The notes below the pieces were generated by a model. It was not told where the DNA came from. It saw only the letters and a program-made list of their open reading frames with translations, and did no database searches. The translations under genes and the position numbers were made by a program. A stretch of 64,000 nt of DNA from CAVSJR01 sp963728285 (GTDB lineage: Bacteria > Actinomycetota > UBA4738 > HRBIN12), in contig CAVSJR010000003.1 in the NCBI GenBank assembly GCA_963728285.1, positions 558,001 through 622,000 of the forward strand, in the 5' to 3' direction. Below, in pieces: positions 47,688-57,257 of this stretch; position 1 is the stretch's first letter; every line of letters begins with the position of its first letter.

Positions 47688-48141
47688 TCAGTCGCCGAAG
47701 ACGTGAAAGCTGATCTGGCGCTGCTTCGGCTCATCGAGCTCCAGCAGGATGAGCCGCTGCCACCGCCCGAAGGCCGGCTCGCCGGCGACCACGGGGATCG
47801 CGTGGGACGTGGCCGAGAGCAGCATCGCCTTCACGTGCGCGTGCCCGTTGGCCCGCTCGTGGGACTCCGCGAGGTTCTGCGTCCTCCGGTCCAGGTCGTC
47901 GTGGGCGTAGTACATGCTCCTCGTCGGGGACGAGCGTCCGCACCCGAGCGCGGAAGTCCTCCAGGGCCCCGTCCTCCCACTCGTTGATGAGCAATGCGCA
48001 TGTGGTGTGCGCACAGAAGGCGATCGCCGCGCCGTCCGTCACGCCCGAGTCCTTGATCGCGCGCTGCAGCTCGTCGGTGAGGTCGATGTAGCCGTAGCGC
48101 TCGAGCGCCGTCACCTCCGTCGTCGTCATACGGGCAGTCAC
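47688..48141 (-). CDS. YjbQ family (UPF0047) protein (frame break)
   Basis: About 151 residues. First part YGYIDLTDELQRAIKDSG, AAIAFCAHTTCALLINEWE; after one extra base near 47915 the frame continues YYAHDDLDRRTQNLAESHERANGHAHVKAMLL and GRWQRLILLELDEPKQRQISFHVFG. The metal-binding His residues of the family are retained. Members have thiamine-phosphate synthase-like activity in vitro; physiological role unclear. GTG immediately follows the histidine kinase stop with GGAGG upstream. Confidence 0.87.
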
Positions 48142-49500
48142 TCATCCCTCCTTCTCATCGTTCATCCTCGCGACGGGCAGCTCGAACGCGAACACGCTCC
48201 CCTCGCCGGGCGTGCTCTCCGCCCAGATCCTGCCACCATGCGCCTCGATCACCGAACGCGCGATGGCGAGGCCGATGCCGGTCCCGCCGTCGTTGCGCGA
48301 CCTCGCCGTGTCGACTCGATAGAACCGCTCGAACAACATCGGCAGGTGCCGCTCCGGGATCCCGACGCCGGTGTCGGTGACCCTCACCTCCACGGCGCCG
48401 TTGTGCCGGGACGCCGATACCTCGACATGACCTCCTTCGGGGGTGAACCGTACGGCATTGTCGAGCAGATTGAACAGGACCTGGTGAACGCGATTGCGGT
48501 CGGCGAGGGCGGGCGGAAGGTCGATCGGGAGCTCGCTGTCGACCTGCACGCGCCGATCCGCCCGAACGACCTCGATCTCCGAGAGCACCTCGGAGACGAG
48601 CGGCTCCAGCTCGACCGCCCGCCGGTCGAGCGGGACGTCGCCCGACTCGAGCCTGGAGAGGTCGAGCACCTCCTCCACCAACCGGCCGAGGCGCTCGGAC
48701 TGGTTCAGCATGACCTGCAGCGTCTCCGGATTCGGCTCCTCGATGCCGTCGAGGAGGTTCTCGAGGTGCGCACGCAGGGCGGAGATGGGCGTCTTCAGCT
48801 CGTGCGACACGTTCGCCACGAGGTCCCTGCGAAGCCGCTCCACTCCCTCCAGCTCGGCACTCATGCGGTTGAACGCCTCGGCCAGCTGTCCCACCTCGTC
48901 TCGGGACCGCGTGTGGACGCGCTCGCTGTAGTCGCCCGTCTCCATCTTCCGGGCGGCCTCCGCCATGTCGCGCAGCGGCTGCGTCATGCCGCGGGCGAGC
49001 CAGCGCGACAGCAGGAGCGCGATGAGCGCCGCCACCGCGCCGGCGCCGAGCAGCTGCAGCCAGAAGTGGCGGAGGAACCTGCCCGTCTCGGTCAATCCGC
49101 CGATCAGCCCCGTGTCCGGCGCGTCGCGGATCGCGTAGACGCTGCCGTTCTGCTCGCCCCCGACGACCCTGGGCACCGACGCATACTCGATCCCGTTCGA
49201 GATGCCCCAGTGAGCCTTCCCGTCGAAGAATCGGGGCGGCTCGGCCTCGAGACGAGCGCCGATGAACCCGAGCACGGGATCCAGACGCACGATCTGGGTT
49301 CCCTTCGGAGGCGTCCGGATCTCCGTCGAGGCGGCGCGATTGGCGACGGCCATCAGCTTCAGCCACTCGGTGTCGGCCTGCGAGTGACGGAGCGCGTAGC
49401 CGAACAGCAGGTAGACGAGCAAGACCGTCATGCCCACGGCGAATACGATCGTCGAGCCGAGCTTCGCCCGGATCGTGGGCAGGCGTTCGAGCGGGCGCAT
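48142..49500 (-). CDS. Sensor histidine kinase
   Basis: 452 residues. Two membrane helices (IVFAVGMTVLLVYLLFGYAL; LLGAGAVAALIALLLS) enclose an extracytoplasmic sensor of about 110 residues, then HAMP (TQPLRDMAEAARKMETGDY), HisKA with the phosphorylation site VSHELKTPIS, and HATPase_c with NLLDNAVRFTPEGG, DTGVGIP and GGTGIGLAI. It starts two bases after the response regulator stop, so the two form a pair. The signal is unknown. Confidence 0.94.
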   Translation of the reverse strand: MRPLERLPTIRAKLGSTIVFAVGMTVLLVYLLFGYALRHSQADTEWLKLMAVANRAASTEIRTPPKGTQIVRLDPVLGFIGARLEAEPPRFFDGKAHWGISNGIEYASVPRVVGGEQNGSVYAIRDAPDTGLIGGLTETGRFLRHFWLQLLGAGAVAALIALLLSRWLARGMTQPLRDMAEAARKMETGDYSERVHTRSRDEVGQLAEAFNRMSAELEGVERLRRDLVANVSHELKTPISALRAHLENLLDGIEEPNPETLQVMLNQSERLGRLVEEVLDLSRLESGDVPLDRRAVELEPLVSEVLSEIEVVRADRRVQVDSELPIDLPPALADRNRVHQVLFNLLDNAVRFTPEGGHVEVSASRHNGAVEVRVTDTGVGIPERHLPMLFERFYRVDTARSRNDGGTGIGLAIARSVIEAHGGRIWAESTPGEGSVFAFELPVARMNDEKEG

Positions 49501-49502
49501 GC

Positions 49503-50198
49503 TCACGAGTCGTCCCGGAAGGCGTATCCGACGCCGTGGACCGTTCGGATGAAGCGCGGCTCGGCGCCGTCCTCCTTGAGCTTGCGACGGATGCGAGCCA
49601 CGTGCGAATCGACGACGCGCCCGCCCGCGTAGTCGCGATACCCCCACACGCGATCCATCAGCTGCTCCCGCGACAGCACGACCCCCGGATCACGGGCGAG
49701 GGTGATCAGGATCTCGAACTCGAGCGGCGTGAGCCCGACCTCGTCGCCGTCCAGCACGGCCCGCCGCCGCTGCAGGTCGATCGTCAGCCCGTTGTGCTCG
49801 ATCGGGCCCGTGGCCTTCTGGGATCGGATGTGCTCCATCCGTCGAAGGATCGCCCGAACCCTGACCGCGAGCTCGCGCAGGCTGAAGGGCTTCGTGAGGT
49901 AGTCGTCGGCACCAACGGCGAACCCGGCGACCTTGTCGGCCTCCTCGGTCCTCGCCGTCAGCATCAGGACGGGGGTCCATCGCTCCCGCTGGATCTGGCG
50001 GCACACCTCGAGGCCGTCCATCCCCGGAAGCATGAGGTCGAGGACCACGAGGGCCGGGTGCTCGACGCTGTGAGCCTCGATCGCCTGCGGCCCGTCGGAG
50101 GCCACCACCACTCGATACCCCTCGGCCTCGAGCCGCGCCCGGACGGCCTCGGCGATCGCCTCCTCGTCGTCCACGACGAGGATCGTCTGTTCACTCAC
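49503..50198 (-). CDS. OmpR/PhoB-type response regulator
   Basis: 231 residues. Receiver domain with acidic pocket VVDDEE, phospho-Asp in VLDLMLPGMDG (about residue 54), Thr in LTART and Lys in LTKPFSLREL; C-terminal winged helix with LTPLEFEILITLARDPGVVLSREQL and IRTVHGVGYAF. GTG lies 6 bases after TACCAT with no ribosome binding site. Followed by its kinase. The 155 bases upstream, toward rseP, hold this promoter and nothing else clear. Confidence 0.94.
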   Translation of the reverse strand: MSEQTILVVDDEEAIAEAVRARLEAEGYRVVVASDGPQAIEAHSVEHPALVVLDLMLPGMDGLEVCRQIQRERWTPVLMLTARTEEADKVAGFAVGADDYLTKPFSLRELAVRVRAILRRMEHIRSQKATGPIEHNGLTIDLQRRRAVLDGDEVGLTPLEFEILITLARDPGVVLSREQLMDRVWGYRDYAGGRVVDSHVARIRRKLKEDGAEPRFIRTVHGVGYAFRDDS

Positions 50199-50354
50199 GT
50201 GGCAATGGTAGCCCTCGAGTGTTGCGGCGCTTCCGGCAGCGGTATGGAGATCCTATTGCAAGCTCGGCGTTTCAGCAGGTCACACGCGGCGTGCGCCCCC
50301 TCGACGCCGCTCGAACGACGACCGAACCTTTCCCCGGGGGGGAGCCGCCTTCGG

Positions 50355-51488
50355 CTAGGGGGAGACCTGCAGGGGCTTCGTGAGGTCGAGGAAGACGGTC
50401 GCCATCGTGAACATCACGAAGAAGACGAGGACCACGGCGGAGACCGGGACCATCTTGCGCATGTCCACGCCGCGTCCCCGGATCTTCTCGATGAGGAGCA
50501 CGGCGAGATGTCCGCCGTCGAAGGGAGGCAGCGGAAGCAGGTTCAGCAGCCCGATGAAGAGGTTGATGAACGCGAACATCTGAAGCAGCAGGGCGACCTG
50601 GCCCGTTCGCGCGACCTCGCCGGCCACCCTGGAGATGCCCACGACGCTGGCCGCATCGCTCGACTCCCTCGGCGCGTCGGTGAAGAGCAGCTCGCCGATC
50701 CGCCGGACCCCGTCGGGCCCGAAGACCCTGCCCATGTTCTCGACCGCCTCGACGATCATCCGGCCCTCGAGCGCGACGGCGCCCGTCAGCGCGCCCGTCA
50801 CGCCGACCGGCTCCGTGGCCTCGCCGACGGTGACGCCGATGCGGCCCTGCGGCCGGCCGTCCACCGTCGAGCGAACCGGCGTGAGCGTCCTGGTGACGGT
50901 CCGATCCCCGCGGCGAACCGTGATCGTGATGGGGTCCCCGACGTGGGCCTGAACGAAGGTCCCGAACGCATCCACCGATGGATCCCGGATCGTGGACGAG
51001 CCGTCGGCCGAGAGCGAGACGATGCGATCGCCGGGCCGGAGCCCCGCCTCGGCCGCGGGCGAAACCGCCCCGTTCAGCGATGGGGCGATCCCGTTGAGGG
51101 AGGCGGTGTCGGTGGGACGGCCGACCATCGCGAGCGCGACCGCGAGGAACACGAACGCGAGGACGAAGTGGGTCGCCGGCCCCGCGACGATCACGATCGC
51201 CCGCTGCCAGATCGGCTTCGCCCCGTAGCTGCGGTCGAGGTCCTCCGGAGGCGTCGGCTGGAACGGGTTCATGCCCGCGATCTTCACGTAGCCGCCCGCC
51301 ACGATCGCCTTCAGCCCGTACTCGGTCTCCCCGCGCCTCGTGGACCAGAGCTTGGGCCCGAACCCGACGAAGAACTCCTCGACCTTGAACCCGAACCGCT
51401 TCGCGAACGCGAAGTGCGCGGCCTCGTGGACCAGGATGACCACGATGAGCATCACGGCGAGCGCGATGATGCCGACGGTCGGGGACAT
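50355..51488 (-). CDS. rseP: Site-2 intramembrane zinc metalloprotease (RseP/RasP-like)
   Basis: 377 residues, S2P family, cleaving anti-sigma factors or signal peptides within the membrane. HEAAH zinc motif in the first helix (VVILVHEAAHFAFAK), a central PDZ domain (AAEAGLRPGDRIVSLSADG) and the second metal motif LLPLPPFDGGHL in a late helix. ATG has AAGGCGG upstream. Directly downstream of dxr, as in many bacteria. Confidence 0.94.
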   Translation of the reverse strand: MSPTVGIIALAVMLIVVILVHEAAHFAFAKRFGFKVEEFFVGFGPKLWSTRRGETEYGLKAIVAGGYVKIAGMNPFQPTPPEDLDRSYGAKPIWQRAIVIVAGPATHFVLAFVFLAVALAMVGRPTDTASLNGIAPSLNGAVSPAAEAGLRPGDRIVSLSADGSSTIRDPSVDAFGTFVQAHVGDPITITVRRGDRTVTRTLTPVRSTVDGRPQGRIGVTVGEATEPVGVTGALTGAVALEGRMIVEAVENMGRVFGPDGVRRIGELLFTDAPRESSDAASVVGISRVAGEVARTGQVALLLQMFAFINLFIGLLNLLPLPPFDGGHLAVLLIEKIRGRGVDMRKMVPVSAVVLVFFVMFTMATVFLDLTKPLQVSP

Positions 51489-51495
51489 CGCCGCC

Positions 51496-52650
51496 TTAGC
51501 GCCCCTCGATGAGCTCCGCGGCGCGTCGGCGCGCCCACCCGTCGGCGCGCTCGAGGTTCACCACCGAGACCACGGACGGCGGCTCGTGCTCGTCGACGAC
51601 CGTCTGGGCCGTCTCGACGATGTGCGTCAGCGGGATCTTTCCCTCGAGGAACGCCATCACGGCGACCTCGTTCGCGGCGTTCATCACGGCCGGGAAGGTC
51701 AATCCCAGCCCGCCGGCCCGGTACGCGAGGTCCACCGCCGGGAACGCCTCTCGGTCGATCGGCTCGAACGTGAGGCTCCGGTCCACGAGGGGGACGGAGT
51801 CGATGCCGGTCGGCAGGCGCTCCGGCCACGCGAGGGCGAGCTGGATGGGCAGGCGCATGTCTGGCTGGGCGAGCTGCGCCGTGATGGCGCCGTCGCGGAA
51901 CTCCGCGAGCGCGTGCACGATGCCCTCCGGGTGGATCACGGCATGGATCTGGGAGTACTCGAGATCGAACAGGTAGTGCGCCTCGATGACCTCGAGCCCC
52001 TTGTTCATGAGCGTCGCCGAATCGATCGTGATCTTGGGCCCCATCGTCCAGACGGGATGAGCCAGCGCCTCCTTCACGGATGCCCGCGCGAGCTCCGAAT
52101 GCGTCCACCCTCGGAACGGACCGCCGGACCCCGTGAGGATCACCCGCTTGAGGTCGTCGCGCCGGTCTCCCCGCAGGCACAGCGCCAGGGCGGCGTGCTC
52201 GGAATCGACGGGAACGAGGCGCTCCGGCTCCCCCTTGATCAGATCCTTCACGAGGTCGCCGCCGACGACGAGGCTCTCCTTGTTGGCGAGGGCGAGCATC
52301 TTGCCGTTCTGCAGGGCCGACATGGTGGGCCCGAGCCCGGCCGAGCCGACGAGGGCGTTGAGCACCATGTCGGCATCGCTCTCGCGCGCCAACCGCTCCG
52401 CGGCATCGGGGCCGACCATGATCTCCATGTCGCGAAGGCCGGAGAGCCGCTCGCGCAGATCGGCCGCCGCGTTCTCGTCGGCGATGGCGACCAGGGGCGG
52501 CAGGAACTCGCGAATCTGGCCGATCAGCAGCTCATGGTTGGAGCCCGCCGAGAGGCCGACCACGCGGAAGCGGTCGGGATTCCGCCGCACGACGTCGAGC
52601 GCCTGGGTGCCGACGGAGCCCGTTGAGCCGAGGACGACGATGGAGCGCAT
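51496..52650 (-). CDS. dxr: 1-deoxy-D-xylulose-5-phosphate reductoisomerase
   Basis: First committed enzyme of the MEP pathway, NADPH-dependent. 384 residues with LGSTGSVGTQALDVV, LANKESLVVGG, VDSEHAAL (metal ligands), GSGGPFR and IDSATLMNKGLEVIEAHYLF, HPEGIVHALAEF. ATG lies 6 bases after TAATCT with no ribosome binding site, suggesting a leaderless start between cdsA and dxr. Confidence 0.96.
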   Translation of the reverse strand: MRSIVVLGSTGSVGTQALDVVRRNPDRFRVVGLSAGSNHELLIGQIREFLPPLVAIADENAAADLRERLSGLRDMEIMVGPDAAERLARESDADMVLNALVGSAGLGPTMSALQNGKMLALANKESLVVGGDLVKDLIKGEPERLVPVDSEHAALALCLRGDRRDDLKRVILTGSGGPFRGWTHSELARASVKEALAHPVWTMGPKITIDSATLMNKGLEVIEAHYLFDLEYSQIHAVIHPEGIVHALAEFRDGAITAQLAQPDMRLPIQLALAWPERLPTGIDSVPLVDRSLTFEPIDREAFPAVDLAYRAGGLGLTFPAVMNAANEVAVMAFLEGKIPLTHIVETAQTVVDEHEPPSVVSVVNLERADGWARRRAAELIEGR

Positions 52651-52723
52651 CTGAACAGATTACCCCGGGCGCCGACAAAACCCGACCCGCACCGGATGTC
52701 CCCAGGTCAAGCCCGACTCCGGC

Positions 52724-54382
52724 CTACAGAAAGATGCGGAAATACAGGAAGGCAGCCGGCGCGACGAACAGGAGGGAGTCGATGCGGTCCAGCACCCCGC
52801 CGTGCCCCGGAAGGATGCTCCCCATGTCCTTCACGTCCAGATCCCGCTTGATGAGCGACTCCGCGAGATCGCCCAGCGGGGCGAACACCGCCACGACGAT
52901 CGCGAGTCCCACCGACCGCGGAATGGTGTCGAGCGCCGGAACGAACAACGCCGCCATCACGACCGACACCCCGATCACCACGACGGTGGCGGCGGCGGAT
53001 CCCTCCCACGACTTCTTCGGGCTGATCGTCTGCGCGAGCGGGCGGCTCCCCCATCCGGATCCCACGGCGAACGCGACGGCGTCGTAGGCGAACGTCAGGA
53101 CGATCACATCGATGACGAGGCGCGGCCCGTTGAGCGGAGCATCCAGCGTCACCGTGGTGAGGGCATAGCCGGCGAGGAGCGCCACGTACACGACGGGAAG
53201 GATCGTGACGCCGATGGATGAGGTGATGTTCTTCCTGTGCGACTGCGGGACCGTCATGAACCACACGAAGGCGGCGGCCGTCGTCATGGCGAGCATCGCG
53301 GCCATCGCCGCCTCTCCGTGGAGATAGGCGCCGGCCAACACGAGCGCCCCGCCCACGAGGCCGACGGCCGTCGCCGGCTGGAGGTGGCGCCGATGCATGA
53401 CGCCGTACAGCTCCCCCATCGCCACGAGCGCGATGAGGGAGGCGACCACGGCGAACACCCCCGAACCGATGGCCAGGCTCCCCAGGGCGATCGCGGCGAG
53501 GACGAGGCCGGTCAGGAACGCCGCCGGAACGTCGCGTCCGGCGTCGGGGCGGCCCTCCTGGTCGGCGCCCACCTCGACCGACGTCGGCTCCTGCCAGCTC
53601 GGCCCGCCCAGCCCCTCGCCCGATCCGACCACGACGGTGCGCTGGGCCACCTCGGGCTCGTCGAGATCGGCGAGGATGCTCTGCTCGACGTCCTCGTCGC
53701 CTCCGATCGTGATGTCGGCCTCCGCCTCCAGCGACGAGAGATCGACGGTCTGCATCGGCTCGGTCGACGTCTCGGGCGAGTCTCCGATCGCTGCCATATC
53801 CTCGTCGGATCCCGTCTCGGCCCGCACCGACTCGGCGAAGTGGTCGGCGGCCGCCTCGACATCCTCGATCGAGGGCTCGGAGGCGTCCGCGGCGATCTCG
53901 GTGTACTCCTCCTCGGCGGACGTGATCGGCTGCGGCACGTCATCCGGGTATTCCTCCGGGCCGGGCCAGCCCTCCTCCACGGCGGTCGTCTCGGGAAGCC
54001 ACCCCTCGGCCGGCTCCGGCTCGGCACCCCGGCCGAACAATCCCCCCTGATCCGTGGGATCCGACGAGTCGTCCGCGGGTCGAACCAGGATGTCGTCGGC
54101 CTCCGCGCCCTCCTCGGCCGCGAACTCCGACGCCGGGGCCTCCGGCGCGGCCGTCTCGGGGTCGGCCTCGGGAAGCCGAACGGTGCTCTCTGGCGAAACG
54201 AGCGGGTCCGGGTGCTCGGCCCCAGCCTCCTGCTCGTCCACGTCTGGGGCGTCGGCCCCCGGGGAGGGAGGAGCCGCCTCGGGTGCCTCCGGCTCGGGCC
54301 ACTCGACGTCCTGGATCGGTGCGAAGAACTTGTCCAGGTCCTCGAACAGCTCGTCCTTGTTGCCCTGGTCGCCCTCTGGCAT
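52724..54382 (-). CDS. cdsA: CDP-diacylglycerol synthase with a long acidic N-terminal extension
   Basis: Makes CDP-diacylglycerol for phospholipid synthesis. The C-terminal 280 residues hold about eight membrane helices and the family signature KRDLDVKDMGSILPGHGGVLDRIDSLLF, preceded by ISPKKSWEGS. The first 270 residues are strongly acidic, low in complexity and without family resemblance (DELFEDLDKFFAPIQDVEWPEPE), which doubles the usual length. The frame is open throughout, with GAGG upstream of the ATG. Acidic extensions occur on some actinobacterial membrane enzymes but this one is unusually long. Confidence 0.93.
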   Translation of the reverse strand: MPEGDQGNKDELFEDLDKFFAPIQDVEWPEPEAPEAAPPSPGADAPDVDEQEAGAEHPDPLVSPESTVRLPEADPETAAPEAPASEFAAEEGAEADDILVRPADDSSDPTDQGGLFGRGAEPEPAEGWLPETTAVEEGWPGPEEYPDDVPQPITSAEEEYTEIAADASEPSIEDVEAAADHFAESVRAETGSDEDMAAIGDSPETSTEPMQTVDLSSLEAEADITIGGDEDVEQSILADLDEPEVAQRTVVVGSGEGLGGPSWQEPTSVEVGADQEGRPDAGRDVPAAFLTGLVLAAIALGSLAIGSGVFAVVASLIALVAMGELYGVMHRRHLQPATAVGLVGGALVLAGAYLHGEAAMAAMLAMTTAAAFVWFMTVPQSHRKNITSSIGVTILPVVYVALLAGYALTTVTLDAPLNGPRLVIDVIVLTFAYDAVAFAVGSGWGSRPLAQTISPKKSWEGSAAATVVVIGVSVVMAALFVPALDTIPRSVGLAIVVAVFAPLGDLAESLIKRDLDVKDMGSILPGHGGVLDRIDSLLFVAPAAFLYFRIFL

Positions 54383-54389
54383 CACGGCC

Positions 54390-54950
54390 TCAGATCTCCT
54401 TCAGTTCCTGCTCCTTGTGAACGAGGATCTCGTCCACCTCCGAGATGAACTGATCGGTCAGCTTCTGGAGGTCCTTCTCGGCACGCATCAGGTCATCTTC
54501 CGAGATGGCGCGGTCCTTCTCAAGCTTCTCGAGCTCATCCTTGTGGTGCCGCCGGACGTTGCGAACTGCGACGCGCCCCTCCTCCGCCCGGCCGTGGACC
54601 ACCCGGATGAGGTCCTTGCGCCGCTCCTCAGTGAGTTGCGGGATGCTCAGCCTGATCACCTGGCCGTCGTTGGAGGGCGTGATGCCGAGGTCGCTGGACT
54701 GAAGGGCCTTCTCGATGGATTGGATCGAGTTCTTGTCGAACGGCTGGACCATCAGCGTACGCGGCTCCGGCACCGTGATCGACGCGAGTTGCTGGAGCGG
54801 CACCGTGGCCCCGTAATAGTCGACGGTGATACGGGAGAGCAGCGCCGGCGAGGCGCGGCCGGTGCGGATGCTGCCCATCTCCTCCTTGAGGTGAAGGATC
54901 GCCTTGTGCATCTTGTCCTTGGCGTCGGAGAGGGCACTCGCGACGGTCAC
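54390..54950 (-). CDS. frr: Ribosome recycling factor
   Basis: Splits post-termination ribosomes with EF-G. 186 residues: MHKAILHLKEEMGSIRTGRASPALL, VPLQQLASITVPEPRTL, then the coiled helices ending HKEQELKEI. The GTG overlaps the pyrH stop as GTGA. Confidence 0.97.
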   Translation of the reverse strand: MTVASALSDAKDKMHKAILHLKEEMGSIRTGRASPALLSRITVDYYGATVPLQQLASITVPEPRTLMVQPFDKNSIQSIEKALQSSDLGITPSNDGQVIRLSIPQLTEERRKDLIRVVHGRAEEGRVAVRNVRRHHKDELEKLEKDRAISEDDLMRAEKDLQKLTDQFISEVDEILVHKEQELKEI

Positions 54951-55690
54951 GCGACTCCCCCGTGGACGAGCGTTCCGATCGGCTCGCCGGAGAGCGCTCG
55001 ACGGATGTTCCCTTCCTCTCGGAAGTCGAAGACGATGATGGGGAGCTTGTTCTCCATGCACAGGGAGATGGCCGTCGCATCCATCACCTGATAGCCCTCG
55101 CGAAGGACCTCGATGTACTCGATCGATTCGTATCGACGTGCGGTGGAGTCCAGATGCGGGTCCGCCGTGTAGACGCCGTCGACCTTCGTCCCCTTGAGGA
55201 TCGCCTCCGCCTTGATCTCCAGCGCCCGTTGCGCGGCCGTGGTGTCCGTCGAGAAGAACGGCGCCCCGATGCCGGCGGCGAAGATGACGATGCGTCCCTT
55301 CTCGAGGTGGCGCTGCGCTCGCAGCGGGACATAGGGCTCGGCGATCTGCGACATCTGCAGCGCGGTTTGCACCCGCGTCGTGACGTGGATCTTCTCCAGG
55401 GCGTCCTGCAGCGCGAGGGCATTCATGACGGTGGCGAGCATCCCCATGTAGTCCGCACGCCCGCGATCGATGCCGGGCGCCTGGCGACCGCGAAAGATGT
55501 TCCCGCCGCCGACGACGACGGCGGTCTGGACGCCGAGGTCGACTACCTCCGCGAGCTGACGAGCCAACAGGGCCGTCGCCTCCGTCGAGATGCCGAAGTC
55601 CTGGCCGCTCGGCGAGAAGGCGTCCCCGGAGAGCTTCAAGAGCACCCGGTTGTAGATGGGGCGGGCCGGCGTCGACGATCCCTCGGTCAT
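54947..55690 (-). CDS. pyrH: UMP kinase
   Basis: Phosphorylates UMP to UDP, hexameric bacterial enzyme. 247 residues with RVLLKLSGDAFS, VVGGGNIFRG, ADYMGMLATVMNALALQDAL, GTGAPFF-like AGIGAPFFSTDTTAAQRALE and VDGVYTADPH. ATG with GGGGG upstream; ends in overlap with frr. Confidence 0.97.
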   Translation of the reverse strand: MTEGSSTPARPIYNRVLLKLSGDAFSPSGQDFGISTEATALLARQLAEVVDLGVQTAVVVGGGNIFRGRQAPGIDRGRADYMGMLATVMNALALQDALEKIHVTTRVQTALQMSQIAEPYVPLRAQRHLEKGRIVIFAAGIGAPFFSTDTTAAQRALEIKAEAILKGTKVDGVYTADPHLDSTARRYESIEYIEVLREGYQVMDATAISLCMENKLPIIVFDFREEGNIRRALSGEPIGTLVHGGVA

Positions 55691-55701
55691 CCGGCCCCCT
55701 C

Positions 55702-56316
55702 TCAGCCCAGTTCCTCGCCAAGCTTGTACCGGACGAAGCGCCGGACGGCAACTTTCTCCTTGACGCTCGCGGAGACCTCGTCGAGCAGCTGCTGGATCGT
55801 CTTCGAGTCGTCCTTGACGAACCTCTGGTCGAGCAGGACGTTGTCCTCGTAGAACGCCTTCATCTTTCCCTCGACGATGTTGGGGACGACGCGCTCGGGC
55901 TTGCCCATCTCCTTGGCCTGCACCTCGAAGATGTGTCGCTCCGAATCGATGCGCTCGGCCGGTACCTCCTCGCGCGTCACGTAGTGGGGGGCCGCAGGGC
56001 TGGCGATGTGCAGCGCGATGTCCTTCACGAGCTGGCGGAATTCGTCGGTGTTCGCGACGAAATCCGTCTCGCAATTCACCTCGACGAGCACGCCGACCGT
56101 GTTGTTGAAGTGGATGTAGCCATCGACGAGCCCTTGGTTCGCCGACTTCCCGGCTCGCTTGGCGGCGTCGGCGAGGCCCTTCTCGCGAAGGATCTCGGTT
56201 GCGCGCGCGAGGTCGCCCGAGGCCTCCTCGAGGGCGCGCTTGCAGTCCATCATGCCGGCGCCCGTCGCCTCGCGGAGCTGCCTGACCAGCTGGGCGTCGA
56301 TGCCCGAGTCGGTCAT
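55702..56316 (-). CDS. tsf: Elongation factor Ts
   Basis: Nucleotide exchange factor for EF-Tu. 204 residues with the N-terminal LVRQLREATGAGMMDCKRALEEASGD and core VEVNCETDFVANTDEF. It is shorter than the usual 270-290 residues and resembles the single-core form of some thermophiles. The ATG overlaps the rpsB stop (ATGA) with GGAGG upstream. Confidence 0.96.
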   Translation of the reverse strand: MTDSGIDAQLVRQLREATGAGMMDCKRALEEASGDLARATEILREKGLADAAKRAGKSANQGLVDGYIHFNNTVGVLVEVNCETDFVANTDEFRQLVKDIALHIASPAAPHYVTREEVPAERIDSERHIFEVQAKEMGKPERVVPNIVEGKMKAFYEDNVLLDQRFVKDDSKTIQQLLDEVSASVKEKVAVRRFVRYKLGEELG

Positions 56317-57257
56317 GCCTCCTCCTGCGATGCCCCCGCCGTCGCGCCGGCCTCCGCGGGCTCGGGCACGATGTCGTCCTCCTGGGGCGCCACCACCGTG
56401 GGGCCGGGCGTCGTCGCGGCGCCCGAGGCGGCCCCCTCGGGCTCGGCGGCGGGCGGCTGCGTCGAGGCGGGCTCGGCGGCGGCGGGTGCCGGTGGCGCGG
56501 CCGCCTCCCCGGAGGCCGGAGCCGGCTCCGGCTCGATCTCCGGTCCCGTTGCCCTCGTGATGAGGCGCTCCTGACCCTCGCGTCGGCCCTCCGCGATGGC
56601 GTCGGCGACCACGCGCGTGACGAGATTCACCGAGCGGATCGCGTCGTCGTTGCCGGGGATCACGTAGTCGACCTCGTCCGGATCGCAGTTCGTGTCGACG
56701 ATCGCGACCACGGGCAGGCCGAGCTTGCGAGCCTCGTTGACCGCGATGTGTTCCTTCTTCGTGTCGATCACGAAGATGGCGTCGGGAAGCCGATCCAGCT
56801 CCTGGAAGCCCCCGAGGTTTCGCTCCAGCTTCTCCTTCTCGTGCTTGAGCCGCAGCACCTCCTTCTTCGGGAGCGACTCGAACGCGCCGGTCGCCTCCAT
56901 CTGCCGCAGCTCGCGCATGCGGACGAGGCGGCGAGAGATCGTCTGGAAGTTCGTGAGCATGCCGCCGAGCCATCGCGTGGTCACGTACGGCATGCTGACG
57001 CGCTCCGCCTGCTCGGTGATGGGCTCCTGCGCCTGCTTCTTGGTTCCGACGAACAGGATCAGGCCACCGCGGCGCGCGAGGTCCCGAACGAACGCGTGGG
57101 CGTCCTCGAGGCCCGACAGGCTCTTCTCGAGGTCGATGATGTAGATGCCGGAGCGTTCCCCGTACAGGTACCTCGCCATCTTCGGATTCCAGCGGCGGGT
57201 CTGGTGCCCGAAGTGAACGCCTGCCTCGAGGAGCTCCCGCCGTGTCACGACAGGCAT
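56313..57257 (-). CDS. rpsB: 30S ribosomal protein S2
   Basis: 314 residues. Core of about 240 residues begins MPVVTRRELLEAGVHFGHQTRRWNPKM and contains YLYGERSGIYIIDLEKSL, LFVGTKKQAQEPI and WLGGMLTNFQTI; an Ala/Pro/Glu-rich tail of about 70 residues follows, as in several actinobacteria. ATG with GGAGGA upstream. Opens the rpsB-tsf-pyrH-frr-cdsA group. Confidence 0.97.
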   Translation of the reverse strand: MPVVTRRELLEAGVHFGHQTRRWNPKMARYLYGERSGIYIIDLEKSLSGLEDAHAFVRDLARRGGLILFVGTKKQAQEPITEQAERVSMPYVTTRWLGGMLTNFQTISRRLVRMRELRQMEATGAFESLPKKEVLRLKHEKEKLERNLGGFQELDRLPDAIFVIDTKKEHIAVNEARKLGLPVVAIVDTNCDPDEVDYVIPGNDDAIRSVNLVTRVVADAIAEGRREGQERLITRATGPEIEPEPAPASGEAAAPPAPAAAEPASTQPPAAEPEGAASGAATTPGPTVVAPQEDDIVPEPAEAGATAGASQEEA

